Assembly (NCBI GenBank): GCA_012932865.1
Contig: SAXG01000115.1
Coordinates: 28,560-92,559 of the forward strand
Direction: 5' to 3'
Length of the DNA: 64,000 nt
Source: Amylostereum areolatum
Lineage: Eukaryota; Basidiomycota; Agaricomycetes; Russulales; Stereaceae
In this document: positions 22,885-33,603 of the stretch, one piece after another
How positions within the stretch are numbered: position 1 is the first letter of the stretch
How the letters are laid out: every line of letters begins with the position of its first letter
Program-made: the position numbers and the translations under genes
Notes under the pieces: model-generated
Database searches by the model: none
What the model saw: the letters and a program-made list of their open reading frames with translations, nothing else
What the model was told of the DNA's origin: nothing

Positions 22885-23507
22885 AACGTGTGGAGGACTC
22901 GCTATGAGGCTAGCATGGATCTACCGCCGGCATGCATGCCAGTGCAAATTCCTTTTTCAAGATTCCAGGGACTCCGAGGGGGGGGGGGGTCAACTGAAAG
23001 TTCTATGTAATGGTACTCTCTACAAGCTGTAGGTAGCGCTGGGCACATCGAGTTAGTTGTTGGTCCCTATTGCTTTGTGCCCTTCCGCAAATGATTATCA
23101 GTACAACCTCGAGAGTTTTTTTGCCATGATAGACATTATGGAGGACTCGTAGACTAAGATAGACTACAGATAGAGGCAAGTTAAAGTACTTACTACTAGC
23201 TGTACGTATGAGTCCTCTCAAGTAAATGGTATTACGTACCCAGCGCGGTTCCACGTGATCCTGTTGATCAGGACGCGAGACCAATTTCCCACCGTCCTTA
23301 TTTCCTCCTCGCTTCTCTCGAGCCCCTTTCAAGACTCCACTTGTCCATCGTTGCCCTCATCCTCCCGACGTGTCCGCCTTCCATCACAAAGTTCTCGTCC
23401 ACCTTGAATATCCTTCGTGAAGTTCGTATCCATCCCCATTCCAGTGGGCCATAGTTTATTAAGCCAGTGTGTTCTCTGGAATTGCAGAACCCCACGCAAT
23501 TTCCAAC
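22885..23507. other. intergenic, with an eleven-base poly-G run
   Basis: A G homopolymer lies near 22979-22989. The rest is promoter and leader of the H2A.Z gene; no other gene seen. Confidence 0.5.
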
Positions 23508-24077
23508 ATGCCGCCCAAAGGAGCACCTTCAAGAAGTGGCGGAAAGTCGAAGTCGGGAGAGGTACCCCCGGTCGAGCAGCCCAAGGCGTTTCAGACACGA
23601 AGCTCGAAGGCCGGACTGCAGGTACGCCCACCGGTATCACTTACGGACGATCGCTATTCTGACGCGCTCTTTACGCGCCATAAGTTCCCAGTTGGTCGCA
23701 TTCACCGGTACTTGAAACAACGCACGCAGAACAACATGCGTATCGGCGCGAAGGCAGCCGTGTATACCTCTGCCATCCTCGAGTACCTTACCGCAGAGGT
23801 CCTCGAACTCGCTGGTGTGTGGCATTAACCCTCTTTAATGTGACTGTCATGCTAATAGGGTGGATATGGAACCGCTATAGGGAACGCGTCAAAAGATCTT
23901 CGTGTAAAGCGCATAACGCCGCGGCATTTGCAATTAGCCATTCGGGGAGACGAGGAGCTTGACACCCTCGTGCGCGCGACGATCGCGGGCGGTGGAGTGT
24001 TGCCATTCATCCACAAGAGTCTGACCGCCGCGAAACCTGGCCAAAAGAAACCTGAAGCTCAGGCCGCGGTGGCGTGA
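23508..24077 (+). CDS. HTZ1: histone H2A variant H2A.Z
   Basis: Exons 23508-23621, 23685-23814, 23881-24077; 441 nt, 146 residues. The histone fold is complete: SSKAGLQ joined to [80 protein letters not shown]2A.Z rather than canonical H2A is indicated by the [12 protein letters not shown] loop, the [14 protein letters not shown] acidic-patch segment, the [12 protein letters not shown] docking region, and the lack of a C-terminal SQE motif. Both introns are about 65 nt. Replaces H2A at promoters and is deposited by SWR-type remodellers. Confidence 0.95.
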
Positions 24078-24785
24078 GGTGTGTGAATCGTTCATCGCCT
24101 CTTTCCTCTTTTTCAATATTAACTCGGGTTGTTGCAGGCCCTAATGTCTGTCTTATAGGCTATGATGTCCTTGTCCTTTCTTTCTTGACAACTCTACGGG
24201 CCACCCGGTGTATCCTATGTACGCTCTCGCTGTTTATGATTGTGATAATGCCATGCTTTGTACAGCATCGACGTCTACCGCGGGTCTCCAGCCCAACTCT
24301 CTTTCGAGGAGCCGACCGCATCGTGGACTATTACGTTGACATGACCACAATTTATAGTGCTGTGGCTTTGTTGGCTGTTCTGAGCGAGGAAACCAGTGCT
24401 TACACCACCCTTTCCTTGCTTGACCGTTCCTTTTCTCGCTAACATGCCGGTTATGTCCCCTTAGGGTCCAATCCGAATGCGGCTCCGTGCAATGTTCGCG
24501 AATTGGGTTTTGTCAACTCCGCTGGCCATACTTGCGGAGTATAGATTGGAGCTCTCCTGATTCCAAGTGTGATGAAATACGAGAGGGGCGCGTCAACCGT
24601 AAGTAAGTGCATGTCAGTGACGTCATGACTTACCATTCAACCTTCCGCTCCTCTCAGCACCGCTCCCCAAGGTATATAAGAGACTTCGCCTCTTTCGACT
24701 TTATCTCACAAGTCCTACCTTACACCAACCTACGAAAACATCCAATCACCCTCTCATACACTCGTAACCCGCCACCACATTTATC
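24078..24785. other. intergenic, promoter of the CsbD-like gene
   Basis: No gene supported; the TATA box is noted separately. Confidence 0.5.
24673..24680 (+). promoter_or_regulatory. TATA box of the CsbD-like gene
   Basis: TATATAAG 106 bp upstream of ATG 24786, followed by a pyrimidine-rich leader. Confidence 0.6.
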
Positions 24786-25386
24786 ATGTCTCAAGGTTTC
24801 GAAGCATCCTTTACCAACCCCACCCAGCTCGGAGAGCGTCCCCAACACCACGTGCACGACTCCTCAGAGCCACTCCCCGGCACGAAGGGTGCGCGCCCTG
24901 CCGCCGACTACAGTCTCGGGGCCATCGATGGCGTCGAAGAGAACACTCCTCACCAGGGCCGGTTCATGGAAGAGGAATCTTTGCAAATGCAGAGCCGAGC
25001 GGCGTCGGACGCTGGGCAGGGTGACCAGAATGGTCAGAATGCTTTCAACACAGAGCGTCCGTTGAACGTGCGGCCCGCTCCTGAAGGTGGTGAGTTGATA
25101 GTTAGTATGCGCGGAGATATTCCGGTCGCTGACGTCACGCAGAGGGGGTTGCTCGCGACGGTAAAGAGGGTCTACCCATGGGGAAGGCTACATTTATGGA
25201 CAAGATGGTAGGAAAGACTGAGAAGGTGTGTCCCTTGTCTTGCGAGTAGAGAGGATGCACTCAATACGTTGTTAAAAGGTCATTGGGAAGGTGGTGCGTA
25301 ACCCAAATATGCACGAGACGGGTGAGTTGCGCGAGACTGGAGGGAAAACCGCTGCTCGTGGCGATGCTCGGGCATCCCACGATTGA
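24786..25386 (+). CDS. small CsbD-like stress protein
   Basis: Exons 24786-25089, 25143-25225, 25279-25386; 495 nt, 164 residues. The N-terminal two thirds are hydrophilic and disordered (SEPLPGTKGARPAADYSLG). The C-terminus reads MGKATFMDKMVGKTEKVIGK then NPNMHETGELRETGGK, the repeated G-K-xx-E-K/GE-R pattern of CsbD-like proteins, which in fungi are abundant, small and often stress- or development-induced. Molecular function is not established. A canonical TATA box and a long C/T-rich leader suggest regulated, high expression. Confidence 0.7.
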
Positions 25387-26023
25387 TTATGTTCTGCTGT
25401 GTGTATGTGAGGCATGTTGTCCTGCTCCGATAGGAAGACGGTGAAGATGATTACGATAGTTCAGTTGTATCCATAGGATCAGAAGCGGTAGTAACACATC
25501 TTGTATGTTTTTGATACTGTGCTGCAAATCCAACTTGCCTGGAGTACTATTTTTTTATTAACTTCTCTGGGGACTTAGCGTAGGAAGGTCGATGGATATA
25601 TATTGTGGCACAGTACTTACGGAGTCCTGGGCCCGGGCAATTCTACTTACGAATCGATGGCCGTCAAGTGGCTGTAATCATACTCGTAATCTACTATGAT
25701 CTAATCGTATCTTCTAACCCTCAGTGCGTCTAAGTATTCTTCACCGTCTTCTGTAAGCACATACGTACTACGCTTCAAGTTGGGTGACTCCCATTCAACG
25801 TTGTTACGTTCAACTCCCATTAGGACCCAGCGCTCAGCGCTCAATATTCATCAGTCAAAGCGGCGACGCTGGAAGGCCCTCTGGATAGCACCACTTTCAA
25901 GTTCAGATCGCTGTTCCCTGGCTTGTCTGGCAGTGGTCGTACCATACTTTATAAACCGACCATCGCGGCGCGCGGTGTGTGGTCCAACTCAAACCCCTCA
26001 CTCACCCGGACTTCCTACGCCAA
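25387..26023. other. intergenic, promoter of the 26.0-kb gene
   Basis: AT-richer non-coding sequence with the TATA element at 25950. No gene seen. Confidence 0.5.
25950..25955 (+). promoter_or_regulatory. TATA box
   Basis: TATAAA 74 bp before ATG 26024, which favours that start. Confidence 0.55.
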
Positions 26024-27349
26024 ATGCCGTCGATTCGTCGCCTACTCCGCTGCCTATCACACTCCGTCTTCCCTCGCGGCCGCACAGTGCCGTCAGTCGC
26101 ATCCTCCCGGCAGGTCACACCCTTCTTCCACAGCCCTCCACCTCACAACGCCACACCTCATACAGCAGAATCATACCCCCTACCTCATATTTCCCTTGGC
26201 GTACCGATGCCTTTCAACCTGTCCAGCACAAGCATATTCTGCCCCTCGTCGCCTTCCGCTTCTCTGGAGGATGCTCGGGTTCAGCACTGCAGCGACCCCG
26301 CATGCGAGCTCAAGAAATTTGCAGATATGTTGAATAGCTGCAGCGGCACAAACGACCTTCGACTCGACTCGACGCTATGGGGCGGCGCACACAATCGGAT
26401 GGTATATCTCGAGTGCCTCGGAAGGCTGGATATCGCGCTGGCGAACTACATCTGGCGATCGACGCGTCTGATCTACTTAAGACTGGACTGCTGCGCCTTC
26501 TTTCATCAAGAGGTAGGACCATGCTCCGAATATACCCTGCCTTGTACGCTTTCTGCCCTATCCACCTTCGCGAAGAACCTAGATATTCTTATCCTGGCGT
26601 GGGAGAGGGTCAACCTTGAGGCCGTGGGCACCTACCTAATGCGTGGGTTTGTGCGTCGGTCGTCCTCTACTCCGTCACGCGAAGCTCTTACCGTTGGTCC
26701 ATACTCCCTGTAGATGTCCGGTACACTGGCCAACTTGTGCCGTCTGAGCATAGATTGCTTTCCAACGGGGGAAAACCTCGACATGCTTTTGGATGCGCTG
26801 TATCGGTCGACCATCACCCATCTTCGCCTAGTCCTCGCCCGTGACGGCGTCATCGCCCCCACGTTTCTCGACAGGGGCTCACTCCTTATCAAGGACTTGT
26901 GTTACAGCCTTCCCGGCCTACAGGAGCTCTCATTAGACCAAGAACATTCGGCAGTTCTGAGCCACATACCACTGTTCGGCTGGAGGCTGGAGGATCTGCA
27001 AAGCTGGCTTGAAGAACTGGCGCAATTCGAGAGACTGGAATCGCTTGCGGTCGCCTCCGCATTCGTGCTCCCGATGGTCGATCTAGAAAGATATAGTGGA
27101 CCCTTCGCAGCGAAGATATTTTCGTGGCTTCCTTCTGCATGGCAGCTCTGGTTTCTCGGGTTCGACGGAGTGGATGACCTGGGATTTCGACGGTCTTTCA
27201 CCTGGACCGAAAACGAGTGGGGCCGGTCGGAGCGGCGAGAGGTGGTGTTAGATCTGCCCAACAAACTGAGAGCCTGTAGGCGAGACTGGTGGTGGAGGGA
27301 CCCGTCGTATGTGGATTGTCTATCATTTGTACCTGTGCAAAATCATTGA
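26024..27349 (+). CDS. protein of unknown function, possibly leucine-rich/F-box-like
   Basis: Two exons, 26024-26650 and 26714-27349, joined by a 63-nt intron (GTGCGT to CCTGTAG). The intron removes an in-frame TAG and keeps phase 0, giving 420 residues. The N-terminal 90 residues are Ser/Pro-rich. After that, repeated short leucine-spaced segments appear (TRLIYLRLDCCAF, NLDILILAWERVNLE, NLCRLSIDCFP, STITHLRLVLARD, LPGLQELSLDQ). This periodicity is like fungal LRR/F-box proteins, but no F-box is visible. STITHL and LQE-L-L-Q recur in the pseudogene at 9.1-10.5 kb. Confidence 0.6.
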
Positions 27350-28734
27350 TTGAAGAGCTACATCTTGTCGGGTTGAACGAGAGGTTGAGGCCGTGCGGCC
27401 ATGCGGCCATGCTCCCAGTGCGAAAGACACAGGCATTTCTTCGGTAGGCTCGCCTCTCAATCTCCCCACCCACCGGCGGTACCTAGTGTGCCAAGCATCA
27501 AGGTCGGCCATGGGTTATGCAGGCCACCGCCAGCTCATTACCCCGCCCTCCCGCCCTCAGATCACCAATCGAGGGCGCTTCAGTCATCTGAGTGGCGAGA
27601 CTAAAACTCAGCCGTGGCGTTACGACCTAGGGTCCGAAGCCGGGCTTGGATGACTGCGTTCCTGGCACTCGGAAAGGCCTGGTTCGTGCAGGTCGGGTTG
27701 GGAATACCGTTACCTCTACTTCGGCGGTCCGACGAACTTGTCGAGAGCGTCCATGGGACTCATCACCAGTTCTGGTTCTGAAAGATGCCATCTTGCGGAT
27801 ACGGCACAGATATTTTCAGGGGTGTATCTTGCAGGGTTTTGGGTTGGCTATGGTTCTGGGACGCAACGAGCTGGGTGGGGTTGACCGGGGGCTTCGAACG
27901 AAGTGCCGTGCCACAGGCGTCACGGTCTTGGGCCGAAGTTACGATTCAGAAGCCAGATAAGCTTCACGGTGGTAAAGTGCTACGTACCACGGCAGTGCTC
28001 GTCCTATATAGAACGTACCCATGCTTCTGCTGAAGTATATGAAAACGATGCGAAGAAGCTGCACACGGGGAATGAGACCAGATAAGTAAGCGCCGAACGA
28101 CAATAGCGCCGATATTTTTGTGCCGCGGCCGCATCGGGCGCCTATGCATATGCGTCAAGCGAGAAGTTGTTTCTTGACGTCCAGCTCGACCGTGACGTCG
28201 AGCCTTTGTCTGTCTTGCTCGTCGGGTTTGCTCATGATCGAAATCGTTCGGATACCGAGTTGCCATCACTCATTCCCGCCGTCCATCTCACATTGTTCAT
28301 CGACTCGGAGGGGTGCGAAGCCGGGGGCTATATCAAGCTCCCCTCGTTCTTGTTCTCACTTCTCAAATGAGCCTCGTCGCTCCCGTGCGCACTGTCGTCC
28401 ACGCGACGAGGTCATCTGCATTCTCCTCCGCAAGGTACGCCGACTTAGTATAGGAGCCCCACCGACGTTATGCTCACTTCCGAGGAGCCGTCTCCAGTCC
28501 ATTCGACGTTCTCCTTGATGGATTGGCTCATGTCCTGGGATGCCAATCACAGCTCCCTTCTGTCCTTCACTGCACCGATCAGCGTATTTCGACCCGATGA
28601 CGACCCTCCTGACGCCCTTTCGCCGTCCTGGTCTACGCCCTCCATAACCCTATAAATGTCCTCCCCTAGCTACCCACCCGCTCACATTTCTCCCTCCTCC
28701 CCCTCCTCCTCCATCACAACGCGCGGCCAGTCAA
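27350..28734. other. intergenic region, nothing recognised
   Basis: About 1.4 kb with short ORFs only. The right end is the promoter and leader of the GH30 gene. Confidence 0.4.
28651..28656 (+). promoter_or_regulatory. TATA box of the GH30 gene
   Basis: TATAAA 84 bp upstream of ATG 28735. Confidence 0.6.
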
Positions 28735-31102
28735 ATGCGCGTCATCACCTCTGCCATCTTACTGGCTCTTTTCCACCCGGTCTTCGCCCAATATCAGATC
28801 TGGGACATCGTTCGTACCTGCCTCGTCTCATACTCTCGACGTTTCGTGCTGACCGTCGCTGGAAACAGTGGCAGACGGTCTGGGATCGCTCCAAACTGTT
28901 CACATCCCTCAGTCCGTCCCAGCCTATCAACTTTGGCTCCCCCGGCACCATCGGCGCTGCGGATATCGAAGTGGACGATACGAGCACCTTCCAATCCGTC
29001 TGGGGCTTCGGCGGCTCTCTTAGTGCGATTTCGCTTCCTTTTTCACCGATGTATGCGCGAATATCGCTGATCGAACATCATATGCATCACAGCCGACTCG
29101 TCCGCGTTGACACTGAACAATCTCAAGGTGCGCGTGCCGTGCTACGCCTGTCACCTCCGTGAATGTTGATTCAGATCGTGCTTAGACCAACTTCCCGTCT
29201 ACGTACAACACCCTCTTGCACACCCTCTTCGATCGTGAGCTCACGCGCACTTTGATGTACACAACGAATGAACTAAACCGGGACGTACAGCGACCGACGG
29301 CGCTCAGGCGGCTGGGCTCTCTTTCATCCGCATCCCTATCGGCGCCTCCGACTTTTCGGCCAAAGGTATGTCTTACCTTGGGGGTGCATACAAGGTCTCT
29401 GACGCTTTGTTGCAGATTACAGCCTCGACGACACCAGTGGTGACACCAGCTTCAATAAATTCAACATCAACACCACGCCTTCCTACGTCTTTAGCGTGCT
29501 CAATGATATTCGTGCCATCAACCAATATCTCCGAATCATCATTGCGCCTTGGTCGCCGGTATGCTATGCCTCCACGACTCCCGAAACCTGCTTGTGCTGA
29601 ACTCTTGTCCAGCCCGCATGGATGAAGGATGGTGGGACAATGAACGGCGGATCGCTTCAGACCAGCCTTGCTACCCAATGTATGCTTCTCCTCTCCTCCC
29701 CCGGACGCTGGTACAATGTTGATGTGACGCAGATGCAACTTATTTTCTCAAGACATTGCAAGGCTACCAGAGCAAGGGTATCACCGTCTACGCCGTCTCC
29801 ATCCAGGTGATCCCCATCCATTCCGGTGCTCTGCGCATCTTTCTCATCTGTCCACGCGCAGAACGAGCCGGAAAACGAGAATGATTCGTACCCTACCTGC
29901 ACGATGCCCGTGAGCGTAATGGCCCAGGTCGGCACACAGCTCCGCACTCTCATGAATAACAATGGCTTTTCTGGCATCAAGATTCTTGGCTACGACCACA
30001 ACTGGTCCGACGCGGCTGGCTACCCCGTCCAGCTCGTGCGCCCTCTTCCATTTTGCAGCGCATACATCCTGTTTGTTGATGTGACGCGGGTGTGTAGATG
30101 CAACAGGCGGGCAACGCGTTCGACGGGGTGCAATTCCATTGTTATGCTGGCACGGTCGGGGAGACGGATAGCTTCCACACGCAGTTCCCCAAGAAAGAAA
30201 TATACATGACTGAATGTTCCGGAGAATACGGTTCGGACTGGTGGACCGACATCAAGGTATGGGTTTCCCCCGCCCCCCTTTCCGATTTCCTTCTCAACCA
30301 GTCCATTTTCTACTAGTGGTACCTGGATAATATGTGCGTCTAGGCGCTGTCTTGCTTGTGAAGGTCTTAACTAACGCGTGGGGTTAGATTCATTGGATCA
30401 GTAGAGCACAACTCGCACTCGGGCATGATGTGGAATATCGCGCTGGATGGGTCCGGGAACCCGAAGCTGCCCGGCACGACAAGTTGTGGGGGACCAGGAT
30501 GCCGTCCGATTGTGACCGTCAACAGCGACGGTAGCTATACCCTGCACCAAGAATGTATGTCCCCTCTTCTATCCACTCCTTCTCACTATCCATTCGTCGT
30601 TCGTTCGCTTATTGTTGCATGCGGTTGGCAGATTACAGCATGGCTCAGGCCTCGCGTGGTATCCTCCCCCGCGATGTCGGCGGGCCCTTCGGCAAACGTA
30701 TTGGCGTGACCGTGGGCGGCGAACTCAACTGGGCCTTGCGCGTCGGTGCGTATGTCACCGGGCGTGTTTCCTCGACCGACTGGTTACGCTATTCGTTGGT
30801 CGTCCTTAACTGGTGAGCGTATTTTCCATCTCTTCGTCCTCACCCCTTCCGGCGCTCGTTGCATGTTTGTTGACGATTCATCTAGGGATGACAGTGCGAG
30901 CACAACATGGAACCCTCAGCCAGTACAGGCCACGATTGAGTTCAGGGGTACACAGGCGACATACACTTTCCCGGTGGGCGTGACGACGCTTTGGTGGTAT
31001 GCGCCGGCGACATCGATGAACGGTACGGATGTGGACAACGAATTCGAGAAAGACAAGTTCATCTTTCCGGGCGGCGAGGAGCAGGTACCGTTAGGTTTGT
31101 AA
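28735..31102 (+). CDS. secreted glycoside hydrolase family 30, probable endo-beta-1,6-glucanase
   Basis: Spliced from about 14 exons, all with GT-AG introns. It starts with a signal peptide (MRVITSAILLALFHPVFAQ). Conserved GH30 segments follow: QSVWGFGGSL joined to TDSSALTLNNLK, AAGLSFIRIPIGASDFSA, LRIIIAPWSP joined to PAWM, VSIQNEPENEND with the catalytic acid/base Glu, ILGYDHNWSD, FHCYAGTV, and EIYMTECSGEYG with the nucleophile Glu. The gene ends with a small beta domain (TYTFPVGVTTLWWYAP). One exon is only 17 nt (30317-30333, WYLDN). Fungal members cleave beta-1,6-glucan of cell walls, for nutrition, mycoparasitism or wall remodelling; the exact linkage is inferred from family resemblance. 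Acts outside the cell. Confidence 0.88.
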
Positions 31103-31847
31103 TAATCCATATACGAGTGGAGGTGTGTGCTCGCTCTCACCGTTCCCAACCACGTCTGTTTTCGAGCTTTCCAAGCTGTTATGACCGCGATGTTTCCCTC
31201 TCACCCTGTATCTGCCGATCCATACCCCCTGTTGTATTTGCTGTTCGTTTGACAATCTGCATGCGATTCTACCTGTTGATGTTTTGCAGTTTTTTCCCCG
31301 TCTTTCGGAGTTCGTCAACACATTTGTTTCAATTCGGAGAAGCGCCAAAGCTGTGCTCAATAGGTAAACCTTACCACGGAGAATGCGGCATTGGACTTTG
31401 CGGTGGCGCGATGTCTCCGTTCGTGTGTTTGCCGGTGCTGACGAAACGATGTTTTGCGACATATGGATCGGGAGAGATGAGTAGGATCCGATTCTATCCG
31501 AGTCGAGGGCTCGGATTTCTCATCCAGGGTGGCGGAGCGCAGATCCTTCTATTGGAGTCGTGGCGGCGAAGTCGGAGAACGTGTTGCGTCTCCGTATGGG
31601 AGATAGGACCCGAATCCGCCCATTCGTGGACCGTTACGAATTGCTACGCACGAGTCACTCCGTTGGCCGCTGGTCTTGGCGTTTGGTCGATATCGGGTGG
31701 AAGGGGAGGGGAAAAAAGGAGAGAGGGACAGTATAAAGCCTGCTCGTGGATGGACGATGGAGAACCATCCGCCCTCGTCTTCCTTCTCTGTCTCCTCCTC
31801 AGCGACATCCACCCTCAGCCACCTCAACCTTTCAACCACACTCTACA
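31103..31847. other. intergenic, promoter of the isocitrate lyase-family gene
   Basis: No gene supported here. A long plus-strand frame (30991-32187) crosses it but has no family motif and conflicts with the spliced downstream gene. Confidence 0.5.
31732..31737 (+). promoter_or_regulatory. TATA box of the isocitrate lyase-family gene
   Basis: TATAAA 116 bp before ATG 31848. Confidence 0.55.
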
Positions 31848-33304
31848 ATGGCCCCCGGAATGGACTACACCCGCGCTTCCGAGGAGACCCAGGAGGCCTC
31901 GACTCACATCTCCTTCGTGTTCTCTCCGAGGTCCACGTCTCCCGCCCCGACAACGGCGTGGCCTGCTCCCTCCTTCGAGGGAGGGGTGTACACCAACCCG
32001 CGTCTCGACCCGAAGAACTACCTCGAGGGCGAACTGTCGTGGAACCCCGCGACGCGGCTGCGGCAGATGCTCGCACGCCCCGGGATCGTGGTATGTACAG
32101 CTTCCGTTGGAACTCCAAGTCCTTACAGTTCAGCTTGCTCATGGGTTGTGTTGTTTAGGTTGCCCCAGGTATTTGCGATGGCATTAGTGCGCGCTGCGCG
32201 ATCGAGGCGGGCTTTACCTGTCTCTACCAAAGGCAAGCGTCCCCCTCCCTTCTTAATCACTGCTCGTGTTTGGAAGTTGACCTTTGGCGATACACAGTGG
32301 TGCGGCTACGACAGCTTCCCGCCTTGGTATGCCAGACTTGGCTATCGCGACCATGAACGATTTCGTCGAGGTATGCTCTTTCCCATCTTTCTGTTGTACA
32401 CATATACCCATCCGATTGGGTTGACTTGTAGAGTGGCCAAATGATCTGCAGCCTCGACCCCACGATGCCCGTCATCGCCGACGCCGACACCGGGTTTGGC
32501 GGCCCCGCCAACGTCGCCCGCACGGTCACTCAGTACGCGAGGGCGGGCATCGCGGCGTGCCACATCGAGGATCAGGTGCAGACGAAGCGCTGCGGGCATC
32601 TCATGGGCAAGCAGGTCGTCTCGCGCGAGGAGTTCGTCACTCGCATCCGCGCCGCGGTGCTCGCACGCGACGCCATCCCCGGTGGGTCGGACTTTGTGAT
32701 CATCGGGCGGACGGACTCGGCGCAGGTGCTCGGTATGGAGGAGGCGCTGTACCGTTTGAAGCTCGCGGCCGATGCTGGTGCGGACGTGTGCTTCATTGAG
32801 GGCGTGAAGAGTAAGGAGCTGCTCGAGTCGACGGTCGCGGCGCTCGCTCCCAAACCCGTACGTTCACCTCTCCGCCCCTCAATGGTTGTTGCTTGTGCTG
32901 ATGCCGTCGGTGCAGGTTTTGGTGAACGTCATCTCCGGCGGACTCACGCCCTCGTTCACCAGCCCAGAAGCCGAGGCGATGGGCGCGAAGATCATTAGTG
33001 CGTGTTTTCAGAGTCTGCCCTTCGTCAGCGGTGGTGGGCTAACGACACGGTATCCCAGTCTTTTCCCTCGTGTCCTGCGTCGCGGCCCTCCACAGTATCC
33101 GCGCCGCGATGCACTCGCTCAAAAAGACGGGCACGGACTTCACCTCTGCGCGCGGCATGGATCCGAAGGCGTTCTTTGAGGTCATGGGTACGGGTGTTCT
33201 CTTTCCGTCTGGCTGTGTTTAGCGTTGACGCCCCTTTCACAGGGTTGGACGAAGTCGTGCGCTTGGACGCGCAGGCGGGCGGGAGCGCGTTTAAGGTTGT
33301 TTGA
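31848..33304 (+). CDS. isocitrate lyase/phosphoenolpyruvate mutase family enzyme
   Basis: Exons 31848-32090, 32159-32232, 32298-32370, 32432-32857, 32916-32997, 33059-33187, 33243-33304; 1089 nt, 362 residues. Family core is clear: GICDGISARCAIEAGFTCLY, ADADTGFGGPANVARTV (Mg-binding Asp residues), the signature KRCGH in IEDQVQTKRCGHLMGKQVV, FVIIGRTDSAQVLGMEEAL, LVNVISGGLTPSFT. At this length it is shorter than true glyoxylate-cycle isocitrate lyase and closer to oxaloacetate hydrolase, 2,3-dimethylmalate lyase or methylisocitrate lyase-like members; substrate is not decided by what I see. The intron at 32233-32297 is of the GC-AG type. Residues about 24-46 read oddly in the main frame (see findings). 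Confidence 0.85.
32233..32297 (+). other. GC-AG intron
   Basis: The donor is AAG|GCAAGC instead of GT and the acceptor is CACAG. Removal restores Y-Q-S-G-A-A-T-T-A-S, as expected for the family. Confidence 0.7.
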
Positions 33305-33603
33305 ACGCTACAGTTAGGGCCAGTACAGTACAGTTCAGGAGTCTTACCAGGGGTCTTCGCAGGCGAAAAACCTTGGGGTTTCATCCACATAGAAATTAGA
33401 ATATACTTATCCACATCCAATAGATTGTTCATTTTCTCCAAGTTGCTCGTCTCCAGCGGTTTCACCGCTTTCAGACCTAATTCCTGTGTCGAACCTCGAT
33501 TTCCGTCATCTCAACCAGGTTCTGTCCGCGATTTGAGCAAATAGATAGGAAAGCACAACAGACGTATTCAACGGGACATCCGCGAGAATGGAACTTATCA
33601 TTT

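Noticed and set aside
30991..32187. 398-codon plus-strand ORF
   Set aside because: No motif; it overlaps the end of the GH30 gene and runs out of frame through the well-supported first exon of the isocitrate lyase-family gene.
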